Positions 7,415 through 14,350 of a stretch of DNA of 14,350 bases are shown here, in pieces; positions within the stretch are counted from its first letter, which is position 1, and every line of letters begins with the position of its first letter. The notes beneath the pieces were generated by a model. The model was not told the origin of the DNA and ran no database searches. It worked only from the letters and a program-made list of their open reading frames with translations. Source of the stretch: a bacterium. Its GTDB lineage: Bacteria; Verrucomicrobiota; Verrucomicrobiae; Opitutales; Opitutaceae. Position numbers and translations under genes: made by a program. Location of the stretch: the NCBI GenBank assembly GCA_021780625.1, contig JAJXYI010000589.1, positions 1 to 14,350 of the forward strand, written 5' to 3'.

Positions 7415-10400
7415 TTCGCGCCTGCTTGGTCGTTCATCGGCTTTCCGCCCTCCGCGCTTCCGAATCCGAAGCGTCCGGACCGTTTCCTACCTGGAGCTTT
7501 CTGTCGGCCTGTGCAGCCCCCGACTTCCAGTGGACCGTGCTTCATACCCAGCATGCCAAGCGCGAGGAACAGCTGGATTTGCAGGCCGCCTGCACACAGG
7601 CAGGCGCGGTCTATGCCCATATCGAGGACCATCCGCTGCCGGTCGAAGCACCGGTACACCCGGCCGTCGAGGCTCTGCGAATCGGCTGGCAACTCGTGTA
7701 TGCGCTTGGGAACCTCGCCCCTGACCTCATTGTTTTTGGCGGCGATCCGTCCCATGCGGCGGAACCGATTGCGGCAAGGCACGCGGCGTTGCCGCGGTTT
7801 GGTTGCGCGATCGTCGTGGCCATCGAAGCCCTGCGGAAACGTCGTAGACTTGAGAACGATGTGTTTCCCGAACTCGGACGCGAAGACCTGGCCACCGACT
7901 TTCTCGAACGCAAGACCCTTGCAGACGCAGATGGTGTGATCTTCCTCGACCCGAAAGACTCCGAATGGACGGGTTCCCAAGGCTGGGCGCTATCATCCGT
8001 CGCGGGCCCGATGAATGGAGATCTCAAGGCGCTTCTGCGGTCGGCGCTGGAAGCGGCACGCGCCGACCTCGTCCGTGCTCCGAAATTTCCCACCGTCGCC
8101 CTCTGCATACCCCACTTCGAACAGCCGGCGCAACTAATGGCGGCCCTCGAGGACCTCGTCGCGCAAACACGGATGCCCGACGAGTTGATCGTGGTGGACG
8201 ACGGTTCCTGCAGCACCGAGGCGGTCGCGACCTTCGACGAGACGGCACGACGTTTCGCGAGGGAGGGCTGGCAGTTCCTGCGGCAGCAAAACGCCGGACC
8301 CGCAGCCGCGCGCAACTGGGCAGCCCGCGTGGCGCAAAGCGAGACACTCCTATTCTGCGACGCGGACAACCGTTACTGCCCCGACATGGTGGAAACCCTC
8401 GCACGGGCCTACGCGCGCACCGGCGCGATGGCGGTGACTTGCGCGTTTCACGCCCTCCGCCAAGGAGTCGATCCGTCGCTTGATCCCGGGTATTTCTTCG
8501 TGCCCCTAGGTTCCTGCATGGAAGCCGCGATGTTCGAGAACACGATCGCTGACACCAACACGCTCGTGAACCGTCAGGCATTCCTGGACGTCGGCGGCTT
8601 TCCCAGCGGAGGGATAGTCGAAGACTGGCGCTGCTACCTGAAAATGCTCGATCGCGGGCACCGATTCGAAGTGGTCCCGAAAGCGCTGTTCGCCTACACC
8701 GTGGCCAAGTCCGGTCGAAATCGCCAACGCGGAGAGTTCCAGCCGGCGCTCGATGCCATCACACCTTATTTGGAAGGGGCTCATCCCATCTGGAAACGGC
8801 TGTGGCCCTATGCCGCCGGAGCGATCCGGCATCCCCGGCTCACCCAACTTGAGGGCGTCCTCGCCGATCTCAGGGTTCGCAGCGAGCAGACGGTGGAGGA
8901 AGTCCGGCGCGAAGCCCGACACTTCTGGGCTGAAGCCGTGCTGGCGGAGGCCCAATGCAACGAGGTCCGCAAGCGCGAGCGGCACGCGCTCGGGCTGCTC
9001 GAGGGGAAAACTTCCACCGAGCGGGCCCGAATTCAGACTCTCGAAGCGGAACTCCAGCGGCTCCAGCAGGAACTGGAAAAAAACACGGCTATCCTACGGC
9101 AGCGTGAGGACAAACTGAAACGCCTGCAGTCGTCTGCATCCTGGTCGCTGACCGCCCCGCTGCGCGCGGCCAGACGCCTGGTAGTGGATCCGTTTGCCAG
9201 CGATCTGGGCGCCCACCCAGGCCATGCCGGGACGGCCTCCCAAGCGCCTTCCGCCTCGGCAACAACAAAGTCCGCATCGGAGACGCCCACAGAGCCCACC
9301 TGCTACCACTATTTCATCGAGGCGCCGCATCATTGGAGGATCCGGGACGAACCCTTCGCGGTGCGTGGCTGGTGTTTCTATGAGGACGTCGATCGGACGA
9401 TGGGAATCCGGGCTCGCGTCGGCGACCGGGTATTCGAAGGCGTCCACGGACTCGGGCGCCACGACATCGCCGCTGTCATGCCGCAATGGCAACAGGCGGC
9501 GAACTCGGGTTTCAGGATCGAAGTCCTTCTGCACGGGAACGACCGCCGCCTCGACATCGAACTACTCGACGGCAACGGACGCTGGCGTCGTTTCGTCGAC
9601 ATCGACCTGACGGCCGAGCCCACTGAGCCGCCAAAGGGAAGCTACGACCACTGGGTGGCTAAATTCGATACCCTCACCGAGTCGCATCTCGCGGCGTTCA
9701 AGGCTCGCGCCGACCTCCTCGCCAGCGGCCCTCTGATCTCGGTGCTTTTGCCGGTCTTTAATACCGATCCTCGCTGGCTGGAGCGGGCCCTTGCGTCAGT
9801 CCGCGCGCAGGCCTACCCGCGCTGGGAACTCTGCATCGCCGACGACGCGTCGACCGAACCCCGAATCCGCCCAATCCTCGAGGCCGCGGCCGCTCTGGAT
9901 CTGCGTATACGCCTGTGCTTGCGCGAACGCAACGGTCACATCTGCGAGGCCACCAATTCCGCCCTCGAACTCGCCACCGGCGAACTGTGCGTGCTCTTCG
10001 ACCACGACGACGAACTGCGCCCCCATTCGCTTCTGATGGTCGCGGAGGAATTCGCCGCCCACCCCGACGCCGAACTTGTCTATTCCGACGAAGACAAGAT
10101 CGACGAACTCGGCCGACGTTTCGACCCACATTTCAAGCCCGACTGGAATCCCGACTTGCTCAGTAGCCAGAATTACGTCTGTCACCTCGCGGCTTTCCGC
10201 ACGGCGACCCTCCGCGCGCTCGGCGGCATGCGCCCCGGTTTCGAGGGCAGCCAGGACTGGGACCTGTTTTTGAGGCTTTCCGAACGGGTATCGGCTGATT
10301 CGATACGGCACATCCCGCGCATCCTCTACCACTGGCGTGCAGTGCCCGGATCGACCGCGGTCGGAGCCGATCAAAAGGACTACGCCGCCCGGGCCGCGGA

Positions 10401-11358
10401 ACGGGCATTGACCGAGCACTACGCGCGCACGGGAGTCCGGGCGACCCTCGAGCAGACGGCGGGCGGGCATTGGCGCGCAAGGTTGGCACTCCCTCTCACG
10501 AGACCCCTCGTCTCGATCCTCATCGCCAGCCACAATGCCGCGGACTTGGTGCGCCTCTGCATCGCATCGTTGGTGGCACGGACCGACTATGCCCCCTTCG
10601 AGATCGTCCTCGTAGACAACCGTTCGGACGCGCCGGATGCGCTCGCCCTATTCGACGAGCTCGAGCGCAACGGCATTGTGCGATTGCTCCGCTATCCACA
10701 TCCCTTCAATTATTCCGCGATCAATAACTTTGCCGCGCGCGAGGCCAGGGGCGAGATTCTCTGCCTTCTCAACAACGATATCGAGATCCGCGATGGCGGC
10801 TGGCTCACCGAGATGGTGTCCCACGCTGTGCGTCCCGAAATCGGCGCGGTGGGCACGCGGCTGCTGTTCCCCGACCTGACCGTCCAACACGCCGGCGTCA
10901 TCGTCGGGTTGGGCGGCGTGGCGGGGCATGGCTTCAAACGTTTTCACCGCAACGAGCCCGGCCACCAGTTCCGGCCGCACCTCGTCCACAACCTTTCCGC
11001 CGTCACGGCCGCCTGCCTCGTGATCCGGCGCAAAGTCTATGAGGAGGTGGGCGGACTCGACGAGGTGGCGCTGCCGGTGGCTTTCAACGATGTGGACTTC
11101 TGCCTGCGGGTGCAGGCTCGCGGCTACCGCAATCTCTACACGCCCTTCGCCGAGATAATTCATCATGAATCGGCGACCCGCGGCTCCGACAATACCCCCG
11201 AGAAAGTCGAGCGCTTCCGCCGCGAGATCGAGGCGATCAAGACCCGCTGGGGCGATTCCCTGCTGACGGACCCCGCCTACAACCCGAACCTCAGCCTGGA
11301 CTCGGAGGATTTCGCTTTTGCCTACCCTCCCCGGCTGCCGGACCTTGCCCGGTCCTGA
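7411..11358 (+). CDS. Giant multidomain glycosyltransferase: half GT4, GT2, coiled coil, accessory module, GT2, GT2
   Basis: This 1315-residue cytoplasmic protein (numbered from the ATG at 7411) probably makes several linkages of a surface polysaccharide. Residues 1-210 resemble only the N-terminal Rossmann half of a GT4 enzyme (NLAPDLIVFGG, later FLERKTLADADGVIFLD); the donor-binding half is absent. GT2 domain 1, about 225-440, has LIVVDDGS near 259-266, DAD at 317-319 and VEDW near 403-406. A charged, leucine-patterned coiled coil spans about 480-575 and ends in the SWSLTAPLR element at 577-585 seen in many such enzymes. A low-complexity Ala/Ser/Thr linker follows. The shared module is at 632-735 (VRGWCF, RHDI, NSGFRI). 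GT2 domain 2, about 774-980, has ADDAS, FDHDDE at 863-868, YSDEDK and SQDWDL at 947-952. GT2 domain 3, about 1031-1255, has VDNRSD, LLNNDIE and FNDVDFCLR at 1225-1233. The tandem domains 2-3 match the common O-antigen/rhamnan tandem-GT2 layout. TTG at 7396 is an alternative start. Confidence 0.92.
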   Translation: MIRACLVVHRLSALRASESEASGPFPTWSFLSACAAPDFQWTVLHTQHAKREEQLDLQAACTQAGAVYAHIEDHPLPVEAPVHPAVEALRIGWQLVYALGNLAPDLIVFGGDPSHAAEPIAARHAALPRFGCAIVVAIEALRKRRRLENDVFPELGREDLATDFLERKTLADADGVIFLDPKDSEWTGSQGWALSSVAGPMNGDLKALLRSALEAARADLVRAPKFPTVALCIPHFEQPAQLMAALEDLVAQTRMPDELIVVDDGSCSTEAVATFDETARRFAREGWQFLRQQNAGPAAARNWAARVAQSETLLFCDADNRYCPDMVETLARAYARTGAMAVTCAFHALRQGVDPSLDPGYFFVPLGSCMEAAMFENTIADTNTLVNRQAFLDVGGFPSGGIVEDWRCYLKMLDRGHRFEVVPKALFAYTVAKSGRNRQRGEFQPALDAITPYLEGAHPIWKRLWPYAAGAIRHPRLTQLEGVLADLRVRSEQTVEEVRREARHFWAEAVLAEAQCNEVRKRERHALGLLEGKTSTERARIQTLEAELQRLQQELEKNTAILRQREDKLKRLQSSASWSLTAPLRAARRLVVDPFASDLGAHPGHAGTASQAPSASATTKSASETPTEPTCYHYFIEAPHHWRIRDEPFAVRGWCFYEDVDRTMGIRARVGDRVFEGVHGLGRHDIAAVMPQWQQAANSGFRIEVLLHGNDRRLDIELLDGNGRWRRFVDIDLTAEPTEPPKGSYDHWVAKFDTLTESHLAAFKARADLLASGPLISVLLPVFNTDPRWLERALASVRAQAYPRWELCIADDASTEPRIRPILEAAAALDLRIRLCLRERNGHICEATNSALELATGELCVLFDHDDELRPHSLLMVAEEFAAHPDAELVYSDEDKIDELGRRFDPHFKPDWNPDLLSSQNYVCHLAAFRTATLRALGGMRPGFEGSQDWDLFLRLSERVSADSIRHIPRILYHWRAVPGSTAVGADQKDYAARAAERALTEHYARTGVRATLEQTAGGHWRARLALPLTRPLVSILIASHNAADLVRLCIASLVARTDYAPFEIVLVDNRSDAPDALALFDELERNGIVRLLRYPHPFNYSAINNFAAREARGEILCLLNNDIEIRDGGWLTEMVSHAVRPEIGAVGTRLLFPDLTVQHAGVIVGLGGVAGHGFKRFHRNEPGHQFRPHLVHNLSAVTAACLVIRRKVYEEVGGLDEVALPVAFNDVDFCLRVQARGYRNLYTPFAEIIHHESATRGSDNTPEKVERFRREIEAIKTRWGDSLLTDPAYNPNLSLDSEDFAFAYPPRLPDLARS

Positions 11359-11365
11359 ACCTACG

Positions 11366-13249
11366 ATGCGCACCTCCCCCGCCAAAGCCCGACTCGCGAT
11401 CTGGCTCTGTGCCATCGCCGTCGGCCTGGTCTCGCTGGGAGCGACGTGGTCGCTCATCCAAAACCACGGTAGCGACGTGCCGTTCTGGGACCAGTGGCAG
11501 GCCGAGGGCAGGGTGATTCTCATCCCGGCGGGTCACGGGACGCTCGACGCATCCGCTTTCTGGCTCCATCACAACGAACACAGGATCGTCCTCACCAAGC
11601 TCATCAACCTGGGACTTGCCGTCGTGAACCGTCAGTGGGACCCGCTGCTTGAGATGAGCGTCAATGCGCTGATCCACGCTGCGATCGCGACTGTGCTGCT
11701 CCTCGTCGCCGGACCATGGCTGACTCGGCGGACCCTCCTTCCAGCATCCGTCGTGGTGGCGCTCGCCTTCGCACTGCCCTTCTCCTGGGAGAACAGTCTG
11801 GACGGTTTCCAATCCCAATTCTACCTGCTGGAGCTGTCGGCGCTGGCGTCCATCTGGACGCTTGCCGGAGCCAAGCCCCTGGGCGCGCGATGGTGGCTGG
11901 GTTTTGGTTTTTCGGTGGTCGGCTTGGGGACCATGGCCTCGGGCCTCGCGGCCCCCGCATCCGTGCTCGTTATCGAGGTTGGAACGACGGTGCTGGCCCG
12001 CTCGCGCCCCTCGGGAAAAACCGTGGCTTCGTGGACGCTGCTGGCTTCGGTTTTCCTCGCAGGAGTCGCCAGCGTTCATCGCGTCCCGGCGCATGCGACG
12101 CTCGAGGCGTCGAACCCGGCCGAATGGCTGCATGCGGCGCTGCATGCACTCGCCTGGCCGTCCAATCGATTCGCCCTCACCGCCCTGCTCGTTCAGGCGC
12201 CCGCCATGCTTCTGCTCGCAGGCTGCATTCGCAGGCGTTGGGTCGAATCCCATGAGGCCGTGCTGCTCGGGCTATCGCTCTGGGCCTTGCTTCAAGTGGC
12301 GCTTCTCGCCTACGGCCGGGGCCATGGGACCTCCATCGACGCCTCGCGCTATTTCGACCTCCTCGCATTCGGGGTCTGCGTGAACGTCCTCGCCCTGGCC
12401 GCACTCTGGAAACCGAAGCCCGTCGCCTGGTCGGCGCTCGCGCTCGCCTGGCTGGCGGTCGTCGGCACCGGCCTCGCAACGCAAAGCCGGTACGCGATGC
12501 GCGAACTCGATGGCCCCATCGCCAGGAGGAATGCAATGGAGCGCAGCCACGTTCGCGCGGCCGTCCTCGCGAACGACCCGGGCCCCATCTATCGCGCTCC
12601 GGTCGACGAACTGCCGTTTCCAAATCCCGCCTACCTGGTCCAGGTCCTCACCGATCCTGCCATCCACGTCCTCCTTCCTTTGGGGATCCGCGCCCCGATC
12701 GCCCTGATGCCCGAAGGCTCAGCACAGGGCTTCCAGCTGTCCCGCACGAGTGCGCTCCCCGGCGCGCCTGATACGCCGTTTTGGACCGCGGTTCGCGGAC
12801 CGGCTCGGTTCGTCAGCCGGTCACTCCCCGCATCCTGTCTCCCCGTGCTCCATTTCCAGCTTGCGGGCAGCCGAAACCTTCTGCCGACCGCGCTCTGGCT
12901 CGAGGGTGCAGACGGACGACGCGTCTCGCCCAAGATCGGGGACTTCGCAGGCAACCGCTGGCAGACGGCAAACCTCCGGATTCCCTCGATCGGTCCGGTT
13001 CGCCTCCACGCGAGCATTCCCGCGGGGGCGTGGCTGGCATTCTCGGAACCCACCGAGTTCGGCCTGTATTCGTGGTACGCCTACTCGGCCAGGAAGTTCG
13101 GCGGCCTGCTCGCCGCGCTCGGCGGGGTTCTTTTCGCATTGGGCATGATCGCGATGCCCGGCCGCGCCGCTGCGGCCGCGGCCCAACCGACTCCCGCCCA
13201 CCGTTTCGCTCCCGCCACCAGCCGATCCCGCAGACAAAACATGGCTTGA
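11366..13249 (+). CDS. Polytopic membrane protein resembling GT-C glycosyltransferases
   Basis: The 627-residue protein has about ten hydrophobic segments, roughly at 9-28, 98-118, 124-140, 152-168, 176-205, 218-236, 265-286, 298-316, 330-346, 352-372 and a last one at 579-597. The first external loop carries DVPFWDQW at 37-44 and HHNEHRIVLTKL at 68-79, placed like the Asp-containing catalytic loop of lipid-phosphate-sugar-dependent GT-C enzymes (families such as GT39/GT83). A later loop has YGRGH...ASRYFD at 316-331. Between about 375 and 575 is a long hydrophilic, beta-rich domain ending near FSEPTEFGLYSW (559-570). The C-terminal tail is Ala/Pro/Arg-rich. The likely role is transfer of a lipid-linked sugar, or another modification, at the outer face of the inner membrane, but I cannot name a family with certainty. 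It begins 7 bases after the giant glycosyltransferase stop, so the two are probably translationally linked; I chose ATG 11366 over the open frame back to 11318. Confidence 0.75.
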   Translation: MRTSPAKARLAIWLCAIAVGLVSLGATWSLIQNHGSDVPFWDQWQAEGRVILIPAGHGTLDASAFWLHHNEHRIVLTKLINLGLAVVNRQWDPLLEMSVNALIHAAIATVLLLVAGPWLTRRTLLPASVVVALAFALPFSWENSLDGFQSQFYLLELSALASIWTLAGAKPLGARWWLGFGFSVVGLGTMASGLAAPASVLVIEVGTTVLARSRPSGKTVASWTLLASVFLAGVASVHRVPAHATLEASNPAEWLHAALHALAWPSNRFALTALLVQAPAMLLLAGCIRRRWVESHEAVLLGLSLWALLQVALLAYGRGHGTSIDASRYFDLLAFGVCVNVLALAALWKPKPVAWSALALAWLAVVGTGLATQSRYAMRELDGPIARRNAMERSHVRAAVLANDPGPIYRAPVDELPFPNPAYLVQVLTDPAIHVLLPLGIRAPIALMPEGSAQGFQLSRTSALPGAPDTPFWTAVRGPARFVSRSLPASCLPVLHFQLAGSRNLLPTALWLEGADGRRVSPKIGDFAGNRWQTANLRIPSIGPVRLHASIPAGAWLAFSEPTEFGLYSWYAYSARKFGGLLAALGGVLFALGMIAMPGRAAAAAAQPTPAHRFAPATSRSRRQNMA

Positions 13250-13298
13250 ACTGGAAACCAGACGCTCCAAGGTCCTACCTCCCGTCCCACTTGATCCC

Positions 13299-13982
13299 AT
13301 GCCTGACCATCCCTCCGCCTACAAAGCCACTTGGAACCATCTGGCCGCGACCGAGGAATCGGCACTGATGCATGTGGCCGGATATACCGATCCCGAGAAA
13401 ATCAAGGAGGCCACCGACATCACCCTGATGTGGCTCCGAAAGTGCCTCGGAATCCATCCGATGGATACGTATCTTGAGATCGGATGCGGCGTCGGCCGCG
13501 TCGGTCAAGCCCTGGCGCCGCAGGTTCACCGCTGGATCGGTTGCGATGTCTCCGAAGCGATGCTCGGCTATGCGAAGAATCGTCTCGCCAGCCATAACAA
13601 CGTCGATCTGGTGCCGATTAACGGCTTCGACCTCTCCCCCATTCCCGACGCCTCCGTTGACGCGGTGTATTGCACGGTCGTCTTCATGCATCTCCAGGAA
13701 TGGGACCGCTTCAACTATGTCCGTGAAGCCTACCGCATCCTGAAACCCGGCGGTCGTTTCTTTTGCGACAACGCCAATCTCGACAGCGACATAGGCTGGC
13801 AGGTGTTCATGGCGAGCGCGGCCATTCCTCCCGAGGAGCGCCCGCCCCATATCAGCCGTTGCTCCACCGAACCCGAAATCCGCACCTATCTCATTCGAGC
13901 CGGATTCCAGGACGTCCAGACGCAATTTGCCGGGGTATGGGTAATGGGTTGGGGCGTGAAGTCATTCCCATCGTTCCCCTAG
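13299..13982 (+). CDS. SAM-dependent methyltransferase (class I, Methyltransf_11/25 type)
   Basis: The 227-residue protein is a stand-alone class I methyltransferase without the accessory module found in its neighbours. Motif I is LEIGCGVGRVG at 59-69. An acidic residue ends the second strand (GCDVSEAMLGYAK at 81-93), DLSPIPDASVDAVYCTVVFMHL at 111-132 covers motif II and the following helix, and REAYRILKPGGRFF at 142-155 is the post-motif. It should methylate a small molecule or sugar in the cytoplasm using S-adenosylmethionine. The position at the end of the glycan operon, 49 bases after the membrane protein, suggests O-methylation of a sugar residue, possibly a non-reducing-end cap. The acceptor is not readable from sequence. 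ATG 13299 gives a normal N terminus; there is no Shine-Dalgarno. A hairpin-forming repeat overlaps the stop codon. Confidence 0.88.
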   Translation: MPDHPSAYKATWNHLAATEESALMHVAGYTDPEKIKEATDITLMWLRKCLGIHPMDTYLEIGCGVGRVGQALAPQVHRWIGCDVSEAMLGYAKNRLASHNNVDLVPINGFDLSPIPDASVDAVYCTVVFMHLQEWDRFNYVREAYRILKPGGRFFCDNANLDSDIGWQVFMASAAIPPEERPPHISRCSTEPEIRTYLIRAGFQDVQTQFAGVWVMGWGVKSFPSFP

Positions 13983-14008
13983 GCGAAAAATCTCGCCTGT
14001 TCGGGCGA
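13981..14008. repeat. Two mutually exclusive hairpins at the end of the methyltransferase gene
   Basis: AGGCGA at 13981-13986 can pair with TCGCCT at 13993-13998 (six pairs, six-base loop). The same TCGCCT can instead pair with GGGCGA at 14003-14008 (six pairs including one T-G, loop GTTC). The first arm overlaps the stop codon. No T-run follows on either strand that would make a clear intrinsic terminator, although on the minus strand the sequence GATTTTTCGCCT gives five T residues within the hairpin. It may protect the 3' end of the operon mRNA. Confidence 0.4.
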
Positions 14009-14137
14009 TGGCCGAGAATTCCCAGAGGGAAGCGTCCGGCGGCGACCTTTCCTTCACAAGAGGGATCCGTGCGCGAAGTCGATGTGTTGCCGTCCCCTTG
14101 TTAGTCGGCGTGACCTGGCGCCGTACTGTCTCATCTG

Positions 14138-14350
14138 TCAAAAGAAGTTCGCGAGACGCCGGTCATGTTCGGCGTCGCGCTGATTGAGCGCCTCGTAGGT
14201 CGTTCCGGAGCACAGGTCGTTGCCGGCCTTGAGCGCGAGGACGGAGGCCGTGGCGGCGTCGGGGGCGTAGTGGTGGGTGGCCCAGATATCGGCGACCGCG
14301 TCGACATCGCCGACGACCGCACCGTCGAAGCCCCAGGAAGGCACAACAGG
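14138..14350 (-). pseudogene. 3' part of a GH3 glycoside hydrolase, apparently truncated
   Basis: The frame is open from the right window edge to a TGA at 14138, 70 residues. WGFDGAVVGDVDAV, then HHYAPDAA, ALKAGNDL and GTTYEAL, match the segment of GH3 beta-glucosidases/xylosidases around the nucleophile (usually G-F-D-G-Y-V-V-S-D, with the Asp as nucleophile, then A-L-x-A-G-x-D-L-x-C-G). GH3 enzymes hydrolyse terminal beta-linked sugars, often outside the cytoplasm. After TYEAL the family expects a longer helical segment and then a second domain. Here the sequence becomes NQRDAEHDRRLANFF and stops, and no other frame resumes the family pattern. The real enzyme's front part lies outside the window. 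I infer a broken or rearranged gene. A natural short variant or a sequencing error further on is possible. It converges on the methyltransferase; the 155 bases between them hold the paired hairpins and nothing else I recognise. Confidence 0.6.

Noticed and set aside
10648..12253. Overlapping minus-strand frames of 291 and 320 residues
   Set aside because: They are antisense to the third GT2 domain and the membrane protein and have the composition of shadows.
14131..14346. 71-residue minus-strand frame beside the GH3 fragment
   Set aside because: It is the neighbouring frame of the GH3 segment, Ser/Thr/Pro/Arg-rich, and does not continue the GH3 pattern.

Overview
This is a GC-rich bacterial chromosomal window. 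It holds two blocks: housekeeping biosynthesis on the left (about 1-3700) and a surface-polysaccharide / glycan-assembly cluster on the right (about 3900-14000). No rRNA, tRNA, CRISPR array, insertion sequence or phage gene was recognised. The HisD variant, the near absence of Shine-Dalgarno sequences and the style of the multidomain glycosyltransferases remind me of Verrucomicrobiota, perhaps Opitutaceae. That placement is inference from memory of the families, not a search result.

Left block, all on the minus strand: guaA (GMP synthetase, 2123-3661), then a secreted LolA-like protein (1188-1937), then hisD (histidinol dehydrogenase, running off the left edge). The 185-base gap after guaA contains a possible weak terminator and an inverted repeat. 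The LolA-like gene and hisD are only 47 bases apart and probably share a transcript.

Right block: a one-helix membrane protein of unknown function (3889-4716, plus) faces a two-domain SAM methyltransferase (4730-5806, minus). A divergent intergenic region follows. It leads into a tight plus-strand run: a GT2 glycosyltransferase (5988-7349), a 1315-residue multi-glycosyltransferase (7411-11358), a polytopic membrane protein resembling GT-C enzymes (11366-13249) and a second SAM methyltransferase (13299-13982). Gaps are 7 to 61 bases, so this looks like one operon. At the right edge, on the minus strand, is a GH3 glycoside hydrolase fragment that appears to lose its family sequence and stop early.

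Inferred function: the GT2 and multi-GT proteins build a cell-surface glycan from nucleotide-sugar donors in the cytoplasm, the GT-C-like protein modifies or transfers it at the outer face of the membrane, and the methyltransferases decorate or cap it. The most striking feature is a small module (signature G-W, then R-x-D-[VI], then S-G-F) that recurs in three different enzymes of the cluster: at the N terminus of the first methyltransferase, at the N terminus of the GT2 enzyme, and in the middle of the giant enzyme. It may be a common glycan-binding or docking domain for the whole machine. No flippase, ABC transporter, polymerase or sugar-nucleotide synthesis gene lies inside the window.
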